A program made the position numbers and the translations under genes. From Promerops cafer (Eukaryota; Chordata; Aves; Passeriformes; Nectariniidae): a DNA stretch of 64,000 nt. A model generated the notes under the pieces. It saw only the letters and a program-made list of their open reading frames with translations, searched no databases and had not been told where the DNA came from. The DNA is taken from NCBI GenBank assembly GCA_013398275.1, contig VZSE01002194.1:68256-132255 (forward strand), read 5' to 3'. Positions 25,601 to 37,600 of the stretch are shown here, in pieces; position 1 is the first letter of the stretch; each line of letters starts with the position of its first letter.

Positions 25601-28600
25601 TCCAAGTGGGGCCAGGCCTTGGGGCATCCATCCTTGTCCAGTCTCAGCCCATGACTGAGCAAAACCCACGTGGCCCTCGGGGACATGGCGTAGGGGTGAT
25701 GGTGGTGGTGCTGGGTTCAGGTTGAACCAGATGTTCTTGAAGGTCTCTCCCAACCCTGATGATTCTGTGAAAGCCCCTTCAGCATCACGTGCTGCCACCT
25801 GGGTTTCTCCCAGTGTGTGCCCACCACGCTCCAGAGCTCATGGCTTCTTTGGAGAGGGAGAAAAGGAGACTTTGTGCAGGCTGGGAACAGCAGCACCAGG
25901 CTGGGGACAGGCAGGCTCTGGGGCTTGGATGTGGCACATGCTTGTGTGGGAGAGGAGTTCCAGGTGATGCTCGGGGACACCTCAGCACGATCTTCTCCTC
26001 TGCACGTGCCCCAAAGCAGTTCCCAAGCTCTCCAGGGCTGGGGATGTTCATCCCTCACTCCAGGCAGGCTCTGCTCCAGCAGCAGCATCTCCCCAGCCCT
26101 CTCCTGGTCGTGTCACACCCAGCTGGGCTCCTGCTCGTGACATGAACCCAACCACACGTTCCCAAGAACCCTCCAGCCAGGGAAATGATGAATGGAGAGA
26201 CAGCCAGCAGCCCGAGAGGTGTGGGCAGGGGGATTCATCAGGAGCTGGGAGTGACTGGCTGTGGATGAGGAGCAGAGCTGAGAATATAAATATTGGTGCA
26301 GATAATAACGGCGACGCCTGGGAGGGGGAAGATGGATCACCAGCTATTAGTGGGCATTATTGCAGCAGCTGCAATGCATCACCCGGGAAGAATGGGATGG
26401 ATACATCATGCCAGTGTATTTATTTAAAATCCCCAAACTTTTATTAAATAAATCTGTTTGGATAAATAGAAAGGGCTGTATTTAAGCAGAGCAGTAAAGC
26501 CTGGTTTTGCAGGCAGATGGGCTCTGCTGCTCCCTGATATATAATAGAGAGATGTTGAGTGTCACACTTGGAGCACAGCTTTACACCTAAATTTATTTGT
26601 GTGTAATTAATACCCCTGTTGAAAGACACAGCTCGTAAAATATGCGAGTGCTGTTTGATATTCCAGCATTTCACACTGTCCTGATCCTGTGGGATTGACT
26701 TCAGTGGGAGCTGTTAGCAGCCAGCACCTGTAGATCTAAGCACTGGAATTATTATTGTTAATTGGTGTTTAATATGGGCTGAATTTTCAAAAGTATTCCG
26801 AGGCTGAGGAGCCCCTGGGAGGGGTGTGAAGGCTCAGATGATAATTAATTACTGAACACCATCACCTTTAGCACAACCTGGGCACTACAGCTCTGGGATG
26901 CCTTTGAAGCCTGGGAGTGCAGGGGCAGCTGCAAAGTGATGGGGCTGATCCTCAAAATGTGATGTTTTGCTGTTTATTTTCTCTCTGCTGTAAATGTTGT
27001 TATTGGCTTCTGCCCACCGAGCTGAGCGTCTGATGAGATTGCCTTGTGGTGGTCAGGAGAGCCTCCTACTCCTCTGGGAAATGCTGGATTAAAAATCACC
27101 CAGTTGCCCACCAGGGCAGGGATTGGGCTTTGTGGGGGTTGGTGCATCACTCACATAACGGGATGCAGAGCATTTAAACCTGGGAATGCCCAGGGCTGGG
27201 TCCAGGCGCTGCTGTGGGTCCTGCACAGCCCAGGGGGTGTTGGTGCATCAGGACTGGGATGCTTCTCCTGCTGCTCAGAGACATTGGATGAGTGTTTAAT
27301 ACCTGCTCCTGCTTGGAGTGGGTCTGGGCTCCTACAGCAGTTTGCACCCCTGGCTGGGGGACGGGGATGGTTTTTTGGCACAGAGGAAACCTTCCAGTGA
27401 GGAAAAGCAAAATCAGATCAAGAGCGAACACAGAGCCTTAAACAGACCAAAATCCAACCCTTCAAGTGAATTCTCTGAGCATGATATAAAGTCCCTGGTG
27501 CAAGAGCTGCTCCTGGTCCTGAAGAGGAGCTGAAGGGGAGGTTGTGGGCACCTTTGGAGCAGGTGGAGCTGGAGCTGGTGGCTCTGGTGGCTCAGATGGT
27601 CCCGCTGGGCGCTTGGCTGGCAGATCCATCTCAGCTGGGCCCATTAGTGCCGAGCAAAAGCTCTGCAGGGGCAGAGCTGGCAGCCCGTGGTGGTGTGGGC
27701 ATCGTGGGCACGCCTGGCACAGGGCACGGAGCAGCTCTTGGCTGTGATCCCCGCTCGTGTCGAGCCGCGTTCGCCCTCTCCAGCCTCCGGCGAGCGGGGA
27801 GAAACGTGCAGCAGGCACTGATCCGGGAAATACAGAGAGCAGGGGCTGAGCACATGAGCTCTCACAGGATTTTCTGATTGTGACTCTCCTCCCTTCTCAG
27901 TGGTGAAGTGACAGTGAGCATCCCCTCGTTATTATCCCTGACTCCTTCTCCTTCTCGTTGCAGCGAGCACGATCTGGGGGAGGACATCTACGACTGCGTC
28001 CCCTGCGAAGACGAGGGCGATGACATCTACGAGGATATCATCAGAGTGGAAGTTCAGCAGCCCATGGTAACAACTCAGCTGCGTTTTTACAGCTACACCT
28101 CGGTGGGAGGGGGTTCCAGGAAGGAAGGAACTCCGTGCCACTGGCAGGTGATGCTGCAGGGAAGGGAATTGCTCTGAAAACCGAGCGCTAAGAGCAAGCG
28201 CAGCTGGGATGGCACCGGCCCAGAGGGGTTCTCTGGGGAGTTTCCCAGCCCAGCCTGTCATCTGCAGGAGCCTGCGGAGGAGGAAGGGAAAGGGAGACCT
28301 AATAAGCCCTGAAAGATAAGCTAAAAATAGGAGCTGAGGCTGTGTCACTCCTGCCTTTCCGTCAGCCAGAGGTGCTGCTGGTATTTTTAGTTCGGGGTGG
28401 CAGATCTGTGTGTCAGGGATCCAGCCTGTGCCTGCTGCTCCTCCCTCGATGGCTCAGAGCAGGAAGATGTTTACAGTGGAGCTTTCTGGGGCAGCAGGGA
28501 CCCATGTGGCCTTGGGGACAAGTAGCCATCCCCGTTTGTCACCTCTAAAAAGTTTTTGCTGATGGAGAAGCCTGAGTGTGAGGCATGGACAGCATCATGG

Positions 28601-31600
28601 AGGGAGTTGTGCTATCTCCAAGGGCTCTGGAGCAAATATCACACTCCTTGGGTGAGACAGGGAGGTGTTGGTGGCCCTTGCACCTTCCCAAAGGTGCCCA
28701 CAGCCACCTGCCTACCTGTGTCCCCAGCTGATGCAGGGCTGGAAGGGACCTTCTCCAGAGCGTGACCTTCCAAATTTTCACCCCCGCTCCAGTATCTGCC
28801 ACCCCCAGGCTTTGTTCAGACCCTAATTACTGTCCCGTGGTTCACACAGTACACACCTCCCTGGGACAGAGCAGGATCAATGGACAAGTTCAGTGATCAA
28901 TGCATTCCCTGGAGCAGGACGTGGCTGAGCCAGACACGAGGGGCTGGAGCCTGGCAATGCAGGGCTGCATCCATGGATGCCTGTGCTCTGGTTCCTCCCC
29001 TCTCCCAGCGTGCCTGGGAGTGGGACAAAGATAATAAAACCCTAATTCCATCCCTTCACACCTTGTCTGCAGCTGGAGGAGCTCCCTGCACACCAAAACC
29101 CCCCTCTGGAACAAGGAGTTGGGCCCAAAATATTCCCACTGATCCTGCCAAAGTGCTTGGATCTGAAGCCAGCACAGCTCGTTGGCCACCAGTGGTTTTT
29201 GCCACCAGCTGCAAAAGCCACTTGGCCCAAGAGCTGCCCCAGGGGAAGGTTTTGGTAGGAATTTCTTGCATAAATGGGAAAAATGGGGGGAAGCTCCAGC
29301 AGCCAGGTAATACAAGATTAAGGTCAGTGGAATTAGCAATTTTTCACTGTCCCCTCCACATTATTTCATGTTTCTCATGGAGTTGAGAGGAGTGACTCCC
29401 TTTCCCTTCCCTGAGCAAGAGGGTCTATTTTTAATATATCTGCCCAAAAATTGAACTCTTTGGGTAACATTTGTTGCAATGGCAAGTGTGTGATGCTAAT
29501 GGCTTCTTGTATTTCTGCATGCTTCAGATTAGATACATGCAGGTAAGATGAATTGATTAAAATCTGGGGTTTCATCCAGCTGAAAGGTCCCAGCTGTGAG
29601 TTCTGAGGGGGTGGACAGAGGGGCTCTGTTCCTGTGCATGATCCATAAAACCTCATCACTGAACTCCCTCCCAAATTCAGATTCTGCCCTGCCAAGTGCA
29701 GCAGCTCCCAACACGTGGTCCCAGCTTTACAGAGCAGAAGTGACTCCGGGAGTTGGGGCTTTGGGAAGAGCACATTTTATCAGATTTGACCTAAAATAAT
29801 GAGAATTGGCAACCCTGGCCAGGGATTTCCATAAGTCTGGTGTATTATTTGTGACCCATTTAGTATCTGTTGTGAGTTTGATCTTAAGCAATTAAAAAAA
29901 TACTTAAAAAGGAAAAAAAATCAGCCTTTATATCTTACTATTCTTCTTTAGCTGATAGTCTTTGGTGGTGTGGCCATCATAAATGCAAAAAATGCAGTTT
30001 TTTCCATGTTGGATCATGTTTAATAACACTGCCAGGGTTCCTCCATATATTTTTTGGATAAAAATAATTGCCTTTAGCATAAACCAGTAGTGGTTCTCCC
30101 CTGACTTTCCAAACTTGTGCTTGGTTGCTGTAACTGGAGACTGAACTGGAGCCCCACCAGGTTGCTGGACCACCCTTGGGACCATCTGACCATGCCTTAT
30201 TTTTCCTTTCCCTAGAAAATGGGAATGACAGAAGATGACAAAAGGAATTGCTGTTTGCTCGAAATCCAAGAAACTGAGGCCAAATACTACAAAACGCTTG
30301 AAGACATAGAAAAGGTGAGAGCTGAGCCCTCTTTTCCCCAGCAGCCCTGGATCCCCCACGAATTGGGCTGGGTTGGGGTTGGCTCTTGCTCCTGGGGCTG
30401 GCAGATGTGAGGAGGCAGGATCGAGGGAAACGGGAGGGGAGGGGGATCCACAAAATGAGCACGGATGTGCAGCCTGCAGGAGCCAAAACCAGCATCTTTT
30501 TTTTCTGATTGCTGCAGATTAGAACCAGGCTGAAAACCCTCCTGCTGTGTCCCCCCTGTCCTGGGGTGAGAATCTCCCACTCCTCACTCAGCCAGGCCGG
30601 GTTTGCTGATAAGAGCCCTGTTTGCAGATATCTCTTATCACTCTGATTGCCACGGAATAATTCCTTTATTCCGAGTGCTGAGGCTGTGCTGACTTGCCAT
30701 TGAAGCTAATTGGATTAAAAGGAACGTTCTGCTGCCTAAATTCGCGGGGTTTTAATTGGCTTTGATGAATTATTGTGGCACCTTTCTTTTGAAAACAAAA
30801 GTGAGCACCTCAGCGAGGCAGCAGAGCCGTGGATGGAGGCTGGAGGTGGTTCCTGCTCCGAGGAAAGCAGCAGGAAGGAAGAACAATAATGGAAAATCAA
30901 GCTGCCATTTCTAATCACCCTGATGCTTTTGTTTCCCCCCCTTTTGCCATTCTTTCCCTCTGTCTGCTGAAAGTTCCCCCGACGAAGCTGTGAGCAAAAC
31001 TGGAAAAATGGAAGAACGTTTTCCCATTTTCCAGGAAAATGTCCCAATGTATTTGTCATTTATGTTTCCAAGGAACCTTTGTTCCTTGGAAACAGCCACA
31101 TCCCTCTGGTTCAGGAGAAAGGAAGAGTTAAATAATTGCTTTCATATCAATTAAGGCTTGCAAAGGCTTTGCAGGTCCTGGTGCTGTTATGGGTGGAAAT
31201 TCCCCTCTTGGGTATGTTGTATTTGGGGTTTTTTGGAGTCCCAAGTCACGCAGATGTTCCTATTAATATGTATTTGTTCAGAAAGGCATTGCCCATGTAA
31301 TCACATCATCGCTGCCTTTCAAGGGTAAAATTCCAGGGAGGTAAAGAGCTGGGAAGATGCTTCAGTGCAGCCAAGGACTGAAGGAGCTGAGTGCATTTCA
31401 CCCCCCTCTGCAGGTTTAGCAGGGGAGGGGGCTGTGGGCACCCGTGGGTGGGGGTCTTGCACCTTCCCACCCCTGCAAGTGCCGTGGGAGCTCAGGGATG
31501 ATGCACTCATGGGAATTCCTGCCTCCCACTTCCATCCCTGGTCATCCTCTGCCTTTGCAAGTGCTTAAACTCCTTAAAACCTGCCCAGGTAAACTCAAGT

Positions 31601-34600
31601 GGTGAAGCAGAAAATACAAATCCCTTGCACAACCTCGTTCCCTCCTCTCCAGCACCTCAATCCCTTTTCCATCTCCCTCTTGCAGAACTATATGAACCCC
31701 CTGAGGCTGGTACTGACTCCCCAGGACATGGAAGCTATTTTTATCAATTTGGAGGTAATATCGTGGGCGTTGTGCCTTAAATCTTTGTTCTTTTCACAGC
31801 AGCTCAGCCCTCCCCCTGCTTAGGAGGAGGTTTTCTGATTTCCTGTTAGATTTGTGCATTCACTGGGAGAGCTTCAGCCTTTCGTGTGCTGTGGAGCTTA
31901 AACTGGTTAAGGAGGCATTCTTTAACACTCACTTTTACAGGTGGGGAATATATGAACTCTAGGTAGGGAAACAGTTCTGTCCAGTGGATGTTTCAAGGCT
32001 GGGGCTCTGGATTTTAGCTGATTTAGATGATTTGGGCACAGGGTGATGAAGGGATTTATTTCTGCTCTGGTTTGCACAGGGTCTAGGTCAAAACCTGGCA
32101 TCTCCTCCACTCCTTCCATCCCATCTCCTCCTCCCTCCCCATCCTGGGGTATTTCTCACTGTGTGACCTCAGATGGAATTACACCCCTGTCCTCCAGGCC
32201 AGTCAGGGCTGCATCCCACTAGAACAGCTTTCTTTCCAAACACCTAAAAGAGGGAAAAACCCTGCCTGAAGAAGGAGTGAATGTGCATTTCTTTAGGCTC
32301 TGTTTGCCCACCTGCTTTGAACGTGTTTAAAGTATTGACTGTTGCTTGGTTTTAGGACTTAATTAAAGTGCACTTCAGTTTCCTGAGAGCCATCGATGTC
32401 TCGATGATGTCTGGAGGAAGCAGCCTGGCTAAAGTGTTCCTGGAATTCAAAGAGAGGTAAAGGAATCCTGGGCTTCAGGCAGCTCCAGTTTGAACAGATT
32501 TGGGTTAATATTTTTGGAGATTTAAACAGAGTTCTTGTTACTCTCTGCCTGCTCACTGTCTACTACTGTGTGAAAGGAAGCTGGAGCCAGGTGGGGATCT
32601 GTCTTTCCTCCCAGGTAACAACAGGACAAGAGGAAAGGGCCTCAAGTTCCACCAGGGGAGGTTTAGAGTAGATATTAGTGAAAACTTCTTCACTGGAAGG
32701 GTTGTCAAGCACTGGAACAGGCTGCCCAGGGAAGTGGTGGGGTCACAGTCCCTGGAAGTGTCCAAAAATTGTGTGGCTGTGGTGCTTGGGGACATGGTTT
32801 AGTGGCAGTGCTGGGTTAATGGTTGTTCCCAGAGGTCTTTTTCCAGAAGATTCCAGAAATGCCTTCCGCAGCAGCCCAGGTTTGTGTCCTCCACAGCAAA
32901 ATGCTCTCAGGCAGCTGAAACATCACTCAGAGCTGACATTAAGCAGCCAAACCCAGCCGCAGCTGTGGGGTCATGCAGGGCAGAGGCTGGGACATCTCTC
33001 CTGTGACCAGCCAGGCTCAGTGTGGCTCCCTCAGCTCCTTGTTCCTGCAAGCCCCTGGCTGCAGCTGCTTTTTTCTTGAGCTCAGCATCCTGTAGGAGGC
33101 TGAATATCCAATGAGTTCGTGGGGACACATCTGAGGGGATAAAGATGGGAACGCTTGGGTTGTGGTGAGCTGGAATGGAGTGAGACCTCACTGGCCTTCA
33201 GGGGTTTGGTGTGGTCTCCTGCAAGCAGCAGGGGCTGTGATGTGGTGGGGTGACTCCTGTGCAGGGGAGACTCAGCCCTGCTTAGATCAAAGTGATTCCT
33301 CACTCTCAAAGAATCTCGTTTTTGGCACAGAGCTCATCCTGCACCTTTTGCACGATGAATAAACGTGAAAGTTTCTTTCACAAACAGAATCAATCCTGAG
33401 TTTTGGCAGCTGCAAGCAGGGGCACCCCAGCACACAGAGATAAGGTTGATAAAAGCCTTTAATATCCTTAATACTAATCAAAGGGTGATTCATTGTGGAA
33501 TGGTGCCAGGCTGTTATTTCACTGTGATTAAACCAGTGTCTAGACACAGAAATGCCATTCAGAAGTCAATAACTCCAGAAATACCATCTGCATTAATAAC
33601 ACACCGTGAGGTCACATCTTCCATCATTCATGGGGCCTCTCGTTATAAAGGACATTTTTCTCTGGATTAAATTAAAAAATTATTCCAAAGAAGGATGCAA
33701 ATAATTTGAAAATACTCATAAAACTCGCTTAGGTGATTTTGATCTCCTAATTCCTGGCTCAGCTCTGTGCATGCCAGTGCCACCCCTGGGGCAGAGCAGG
33801 GCACAGGGAGCAGGGAAGGGACACGGGAGGAGCTGTGGAGGTGACACTGCTGCCCAGGGAAATGCCCTGGCTGTGCAGGGGGCTTGGTTTTGAGCCATTA
33901 AATCAATGTTTTCTTCTGTTACTGTGCTGGTGGGAGCTGGCAGAATGCTTGGAGCTGGTGAGTTCCATGCAGATGGGTGAACCTTCCTAAGGGAGCTTGC
34001 AAACAACTTCCTGAAGGACCTGAAAGCCTTGGAAAGATGTGAGGGAAGGAGCCAGACCAGCTGTGAGGTGGTGATGGTGGGTCTGGAGCTCTCTTCAGTC
34101 CACAGGGATTTTGGGGACATCAGTGCTGTGGGAAGCTGCTGCTCAAGGAGGGTTTTGCCTTGGAGAAGTCCCTAAAACCAGATTGTTGGGGATGAAGAGT
34201 TTGGAGCAACCTGGTGTAAACAGGCAGAGTCCTTTCCTACACCAGGAAAGTCAGGAATACCACATTTTACAGCAAGGGAACTTCAGTGCAGGAGGAGGGG
34301 AAGGTGAACTCGCTGGGGAGACAGTGTTGCCCCACCAAGAAAGGAACATGGACCTCCAGAGTCCCCACTTGGTCCCCGAATATGAGACCTTCCTCCATCA
34401 AATCTATCCGTGACAAATAACTCCTGCTTCCCTCCACATCCTTGGAGACATTCTGGCAAAATGATGCATTGCTCCTTGGCTTTGCAGGAGCCTTTTTAAA
34501 GGAAATAGTTTGTAAATCTCTTTCTCTGGAAGCCAGAGGTTTGAATTTATGCTCCTGAAGCCTTTTTGAAGCTCTCCCCGTGCTGGCAAGGTAGATAATA

Positions 34601-37600
34601 CTGTGCCTGTGCAGAAGTTGTCAGGGGGAAAAGGTAGAAGAATAATCTCTACTGGCTGTGGCTCTGCCGGGGCTGTGGCTCCATAAATCTCTTTATTCCC
34701 TTCCCTGCAGGGTGAGAATGTCCCATGTTTATGGAGCAACTGGGTCAGTGGTTCCCAGGTCATCTCCATCGAGAGATGAGACCCCCAAGTAATGGATGAG
34801 TTGCAGTTTGTGATGGAAGATGTGTCTTAGCAGCAGCAGAACAGTTAAGGGCCAGGAAGGGGGAGAAAACCCAAACCTGTCAGGCAGGATTAATGAGGGA
34901 AGTGAGGGAAAAGGGGGAATCCATGACAAAACTGCTCTCTTTTGTCAGTGTTTAAATTTATAGCCCGAGGTGTCCACACAGAGCTTCACTGTGTTTCCAA
35001 AGGCTGTGACAACATTCTTTTCCCAATTACCCAGGCTCTTGATCTCTAGGTCCCCGTGGCTCTTTCAAGAAGGAATGATTCTAAAACGTGACATAGAATA
35101 ATCTTAGAATCACTGAATGGTTTGGGTAGGAGGGGACCTTAGAATTCATCCCATCCCACCCCCTGCCATGGGCAGGGACACCTTCCACTATCTCAGGTTG
35201 CTCCAAGCCCCACCCAGCTTGGCCTTGGATACTTCCAGGGTCAGCCACAAATTCTCTGGGCAACTTTTGGCAGTTCCTCTCCACTCTCACAAGGGAGAAT
35301 TTCACCCTACTGACTCATTAACCCTCCAAAAACAATCTCCTCTGCTCTGGCCACCCAGCCCCTTCTGCTCATCATGAGCTGAATCACCTCCCTCGGCTCT
35401 GGAAACTTCTGAATGTTCAAATGTTGAGAATTTCAATGTCAAAAAGAGTGTCTATACTTTGCTGAGCAGTTAAATGGGGGAATAGCTGTTTGCCTCGTCC
35501 TTTCGCTGTACACACTTTTATATATCTTTTATAACAGCTTATAACTGCCAGCATTTCCACTTAAATCTGTGATCTTGCCCTCTCCAGGCTGCTGATTTAT
35601 GGCAAGTACTGCAGCCACATGGAGTATGCCCAGAACACCCTGAACCACCTCCTCGCCAACCGGGAGGACGTCCGGCAGAAGGTGGAGGTGAGCGGGCAGG
35701 GGGCTGAGTGCTGCCCCCCACCCCCTTGGCACGGCTTTGGCAAGGACTTGCTGGAGCTGAGAATGGTGTCTGGGGAATGTTTGATTTGCCAGAAGAGAAG
35801 AAGGGTGTGAGAGTGTGTCTGTGCTGCCACAGAGGGAGCAAAGCTGGGGGTTACCCTGTCCTGATCCCTTTTTCCCTTATCTCCTCACCAGGCCCGCACT
35901 CTGTCCTTCCTCCCCAGGTTTATCCAAGTTAAAACAAACCAGTGACTTTATTTGAGTGGGGCTGGCTGGGACAAGTTCTTTGAGTTGTGCAGGCCCTGAG
36001 CATCTCCAAGCCAGGAGCCACGTGGTTTTCCAAAGCCACCAGCAGCATCGGGGACTGGCAGAGGCAAACCCAAGTCCCCAGGCAAACTCCAGGATTCCTG
36101 CCCTGGCCTCCTTAGTGTGAATAGGGGCTGATCCAGATATTAAGGGAATCAAAGGAGCCCCAGAAGGGATGCATTGTTTGAGCTGCTGTTTTTACCCAGC
36201 TCTAATTCCTGCTCTGCTCTTGATGCTAATCGGAATTTGCTGGGCTGTCTGTACACGTTACCTCGCCTTCCACAAACGTGCTTTGATTCCCTGTGTAAAC
36301 CCAATTCAGGGATAAAACTGCAGTTAGGAATTGTGTAAAATGTGCTCTCTGCGTCTCACATCAAGGCTGGAGCATCCAGTTGCTTTTCCTGTCTCTCCCT
36401 CCCTCGTGGCAGTTCTGTCAGGTCGCACAGTGGGGCTCAGCCAGCAGAGTCACATCACTGAAATGGGTCTGGGCAAAGCAAAAGGTGGAAAAACTTCCTG
36501 CGACCACAATTAGCTCATCTTAATGACTTAATGCTCATCAGAGCCACAGGCTGCATGCTCAGTGCCAGCCCCTCACAAATCAGCTGCACTGGCTTGGCCC
36601 AGCGAGGAGCTGGCTGAGGCAGATGGGTTTCATTTGACATTTCCCCAGGTCTGAGAGCATCCGTGCACCGCCCTAATGAGCAGCATCTCGTTAGGCTGGA
36701 GTAGCTCACTCGCATGGCAGCGGCTGTAATTTAGGGTCCAGCCCCTGGGATTAATTCCTTGATCACCTCTGTGGTGGGAGCCCGGCCCTGGCTGGGTGGC
36801 TGCAAGGACCACAAGTCTGTGGGCATCAGAACTGAGTTTACAGAAGCCAAACAAACATTCTCAAGACTTTAGAGACTCCTTTTGGGTGGGAAGCTGTTGT
36901 TTTCTCACTGCTGATTTATTGATCTCCTTCCTAGGAATGCACCCTAAAGGTCCAGGATGGGAAATTCAAATTGCAAGATCTGCTGGTGGTTCCAATGCAA
37001 AGAGTTTTGAAGTATCATCTCCTGTTAAAAGTAAGTTTTTCAGCACTGGCACTTCTCTCTCTGCTGTAGCATCTTCCACCTCTCTCAGTGGAGGGTGAAT
37101 CATTGCCAAATGCAGAGCAAGGCTTGGGATTTTTATTCCCCTTCAAATAAAATAATTACTAGAGCTACTTAACACGACATAATATTTGTGGTGTCTCCTA
37201 AAGTACGGTGACCCAGGGTAATTCTGCACTTGCTAGCCACGAGAGGCACTTAATGAATATAAAATAAGCTTGCATATAATCTGATTATGTGTGAAATTCC
37301 TCCCGTCAACTCCATGTAACAGATCTCTCCAGCACCAGCCCTTGGTGTGGTCCCTGTCCTGCAGCCACAGCTGCCTGCCCGGGCATCCCTGCATCCCTGC
37401 CACCTTCCTGGCATCCCTGCTGTCACCCAGGCATCCCTGCCACCTCCCTGGCATCCCTGCCACCTTCCTGGCATCCCTGCTGTCACCCAGGCATCCCTGC
37501 CACCTCCCTGGCATCCCTCCAGTCACCCTTGGAACGCCTGCAGCCCCCCTGACATCCCTGCCACCACCCTGCCAACACTCAGGCAGACCCTGTCCGGTGC

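Larger units (their letters stand above)
19509..27963 (+). other. VAV2 intron between window exons 2 and 3
   Basis: An 8.5-kb intron with CR1 fragments near 19950-20100 (reverse), 24420-24472 (forward) and 25695-25772 (forward). The AT-rich stretch at 26130-26440 looks unlike repeat DNA and may be conserved non-coding sequence. No further exon was seen. Confidence 0.75.
32457..35587 (+). other. VAV2 intron between window exons 7 and 8
   Basis: A 3.1-kb intron with a forward CR1 at about 32590-32835 and a reverse CR1 at about 35091-35310. The AT-rich, non-repetitive stretch at 33430-33650 contains a palindromic GTCTAGAC and several TAAT cores. Confidence 0.75.

Noticed and set aside
27462..27877. 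GC-rich open frames on both strands before the exon encoding IYDCV
   Set aside because: They are Gly/Ala/Pro-rich on every strand, with no splice sites in a usable phase; composition explains the openness.
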